From: Frigoriglobus tundricola
GTDB taxonomy: Bacteria; Planctomycetota; Planctomycetia; Gemmatales; Gemmataceae
Direction: 5' to 3'
DNA: 64,000 nucleotides
Assembly (NCBI RefSeq): GCF_013128195.2
Contig: NZ_CP053452.2
Span: 6,634,001 to 6,698,000 of the forward strand
Below the pieces are notes generated by a model, which saw only the letters and a program-made list of their open reading frames with translations, did not search any database and had not been told where the DNA came from. This document shows positions 63,863 through 64,000 of the stretch, piece after piece (positions within the stretch are counted from its first letter, which is position 1; each line of letters starts with the position of its first letter). The position numbers and the translations under genes are program-made.

Positions 63863-64000
63863 CTACGGGGCAGCCGGTACCGCGCGGCCCTCTTGATCAT
63901 GTCCCAGACAGAAACGTGCTTGCCCCCGCAGGAAGCCCACGCCGGTCGCCAGCTCGGTGAGGTCGCCGCGGTTCCGCGGATGCTCGAACCAACCGACTAC
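63863..64000 (-). CDS. 3' end of a further cassette gene (partial)
   Basis: The minus-strand frame is open to the right edge and ends at TAG 63863. The visible 45 residues (VVGWFEHPRNRGDLTELAT, GVGFLRGQARFCLGHDQEG) look coding. The start is outside the window. Placement directly before site F fits the cassette pattern. The product is unknown. Confidence 0.5.
   Translation of the reverse strand, partial: VVGWFEHPRNRGDLTELATGVGFLRGQARFCLGHDQEGRAVPAAP

Overview
The window is GC-rich DNA from a planctomycete, most likely a Gemmata-type bacterium (Gemmataceae). This rests on gene content, not on a database search: a BatA/VWA membrane operon, a DUF1501 Tat protein, a sulfatase cluster with its own formylglycine-generating enzyme (FGE), an ECF sigma factor with a WD40 C-terminus, and a small-protein family with the N-terminal pattern MTEAEW...RKLRLFACSCCRRVW that I associate with Gemmata. 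Signal peptides, Tat motifs and one lipobox are frequent.

Layout. 1-1860: right end of a probable integrative element (YgjP-type peptidase, tyrosine recombinase) abutting the 3' end of tRNA-Pro(CGG). 2042-13375: envelope operon of BatA/VWA, VWA/GATase-like, coiled-coil and Pro/Lys-rich genes plus a prenyltransferase-fold protein. 13461-28950: mostly housekeeping: deoC, an OB-fold triple-repeat protein, cinA, a dienelactone hydrolase, a family 4 uracil-DNA glycosylase, a methyltransferase, an OxyR-like regulator, an S21-like ribosomal protein, selA, lysS, a trypsin-like protease and a PEBP-family protein. 28969-35382: cytochrome, IS630 remnant, lipoprotein, outer-membrane barrel, glycine-rich and SnoaL-like proteins. 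36106-46533: FGE, a DUF1254 protein and four exported sulfatases, all on the plus strand, so the activating enzyme sits with its clients. 46599-55970: membrane proteins, a second SnoaL/glycine-rich pair, the ECF-WD40 gene, an alpha/beta hydrolase and the DUF1501 protein.

56302-64000 is mobile. A truncated IS5-type transposase is abutted by an IS1-like element, and then comes an array of short minus-strand genes separated by six imperfect palindromes of 90-114 bp. These palindromes have the architecture of integron attC sites: 7-bp outer boxes ending in AAC and starting with GTT, 5-7 nt spacers, inner boxes with one conserved extra base, and a variable centre. Genes begin 13-27 nt after one box and, in two cases, stop 5-7 nt before the next. 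I read this as the distal part of a chromosomal integron, or a cluster of attC sites lacking an integrase; any integrase should lie to the right of the window. An IS66-type transposase sits inside the array. I consider this the most interesting system here.

Several genes are broken by single-base shifts at short G/C runs (near 4460, 8700, 8895, 11253, four places in 33850-34300, 50359 and 52888). The repeated pattern looks more like base-calling indels than gene decay, so the affected products are described as they would read if restored.
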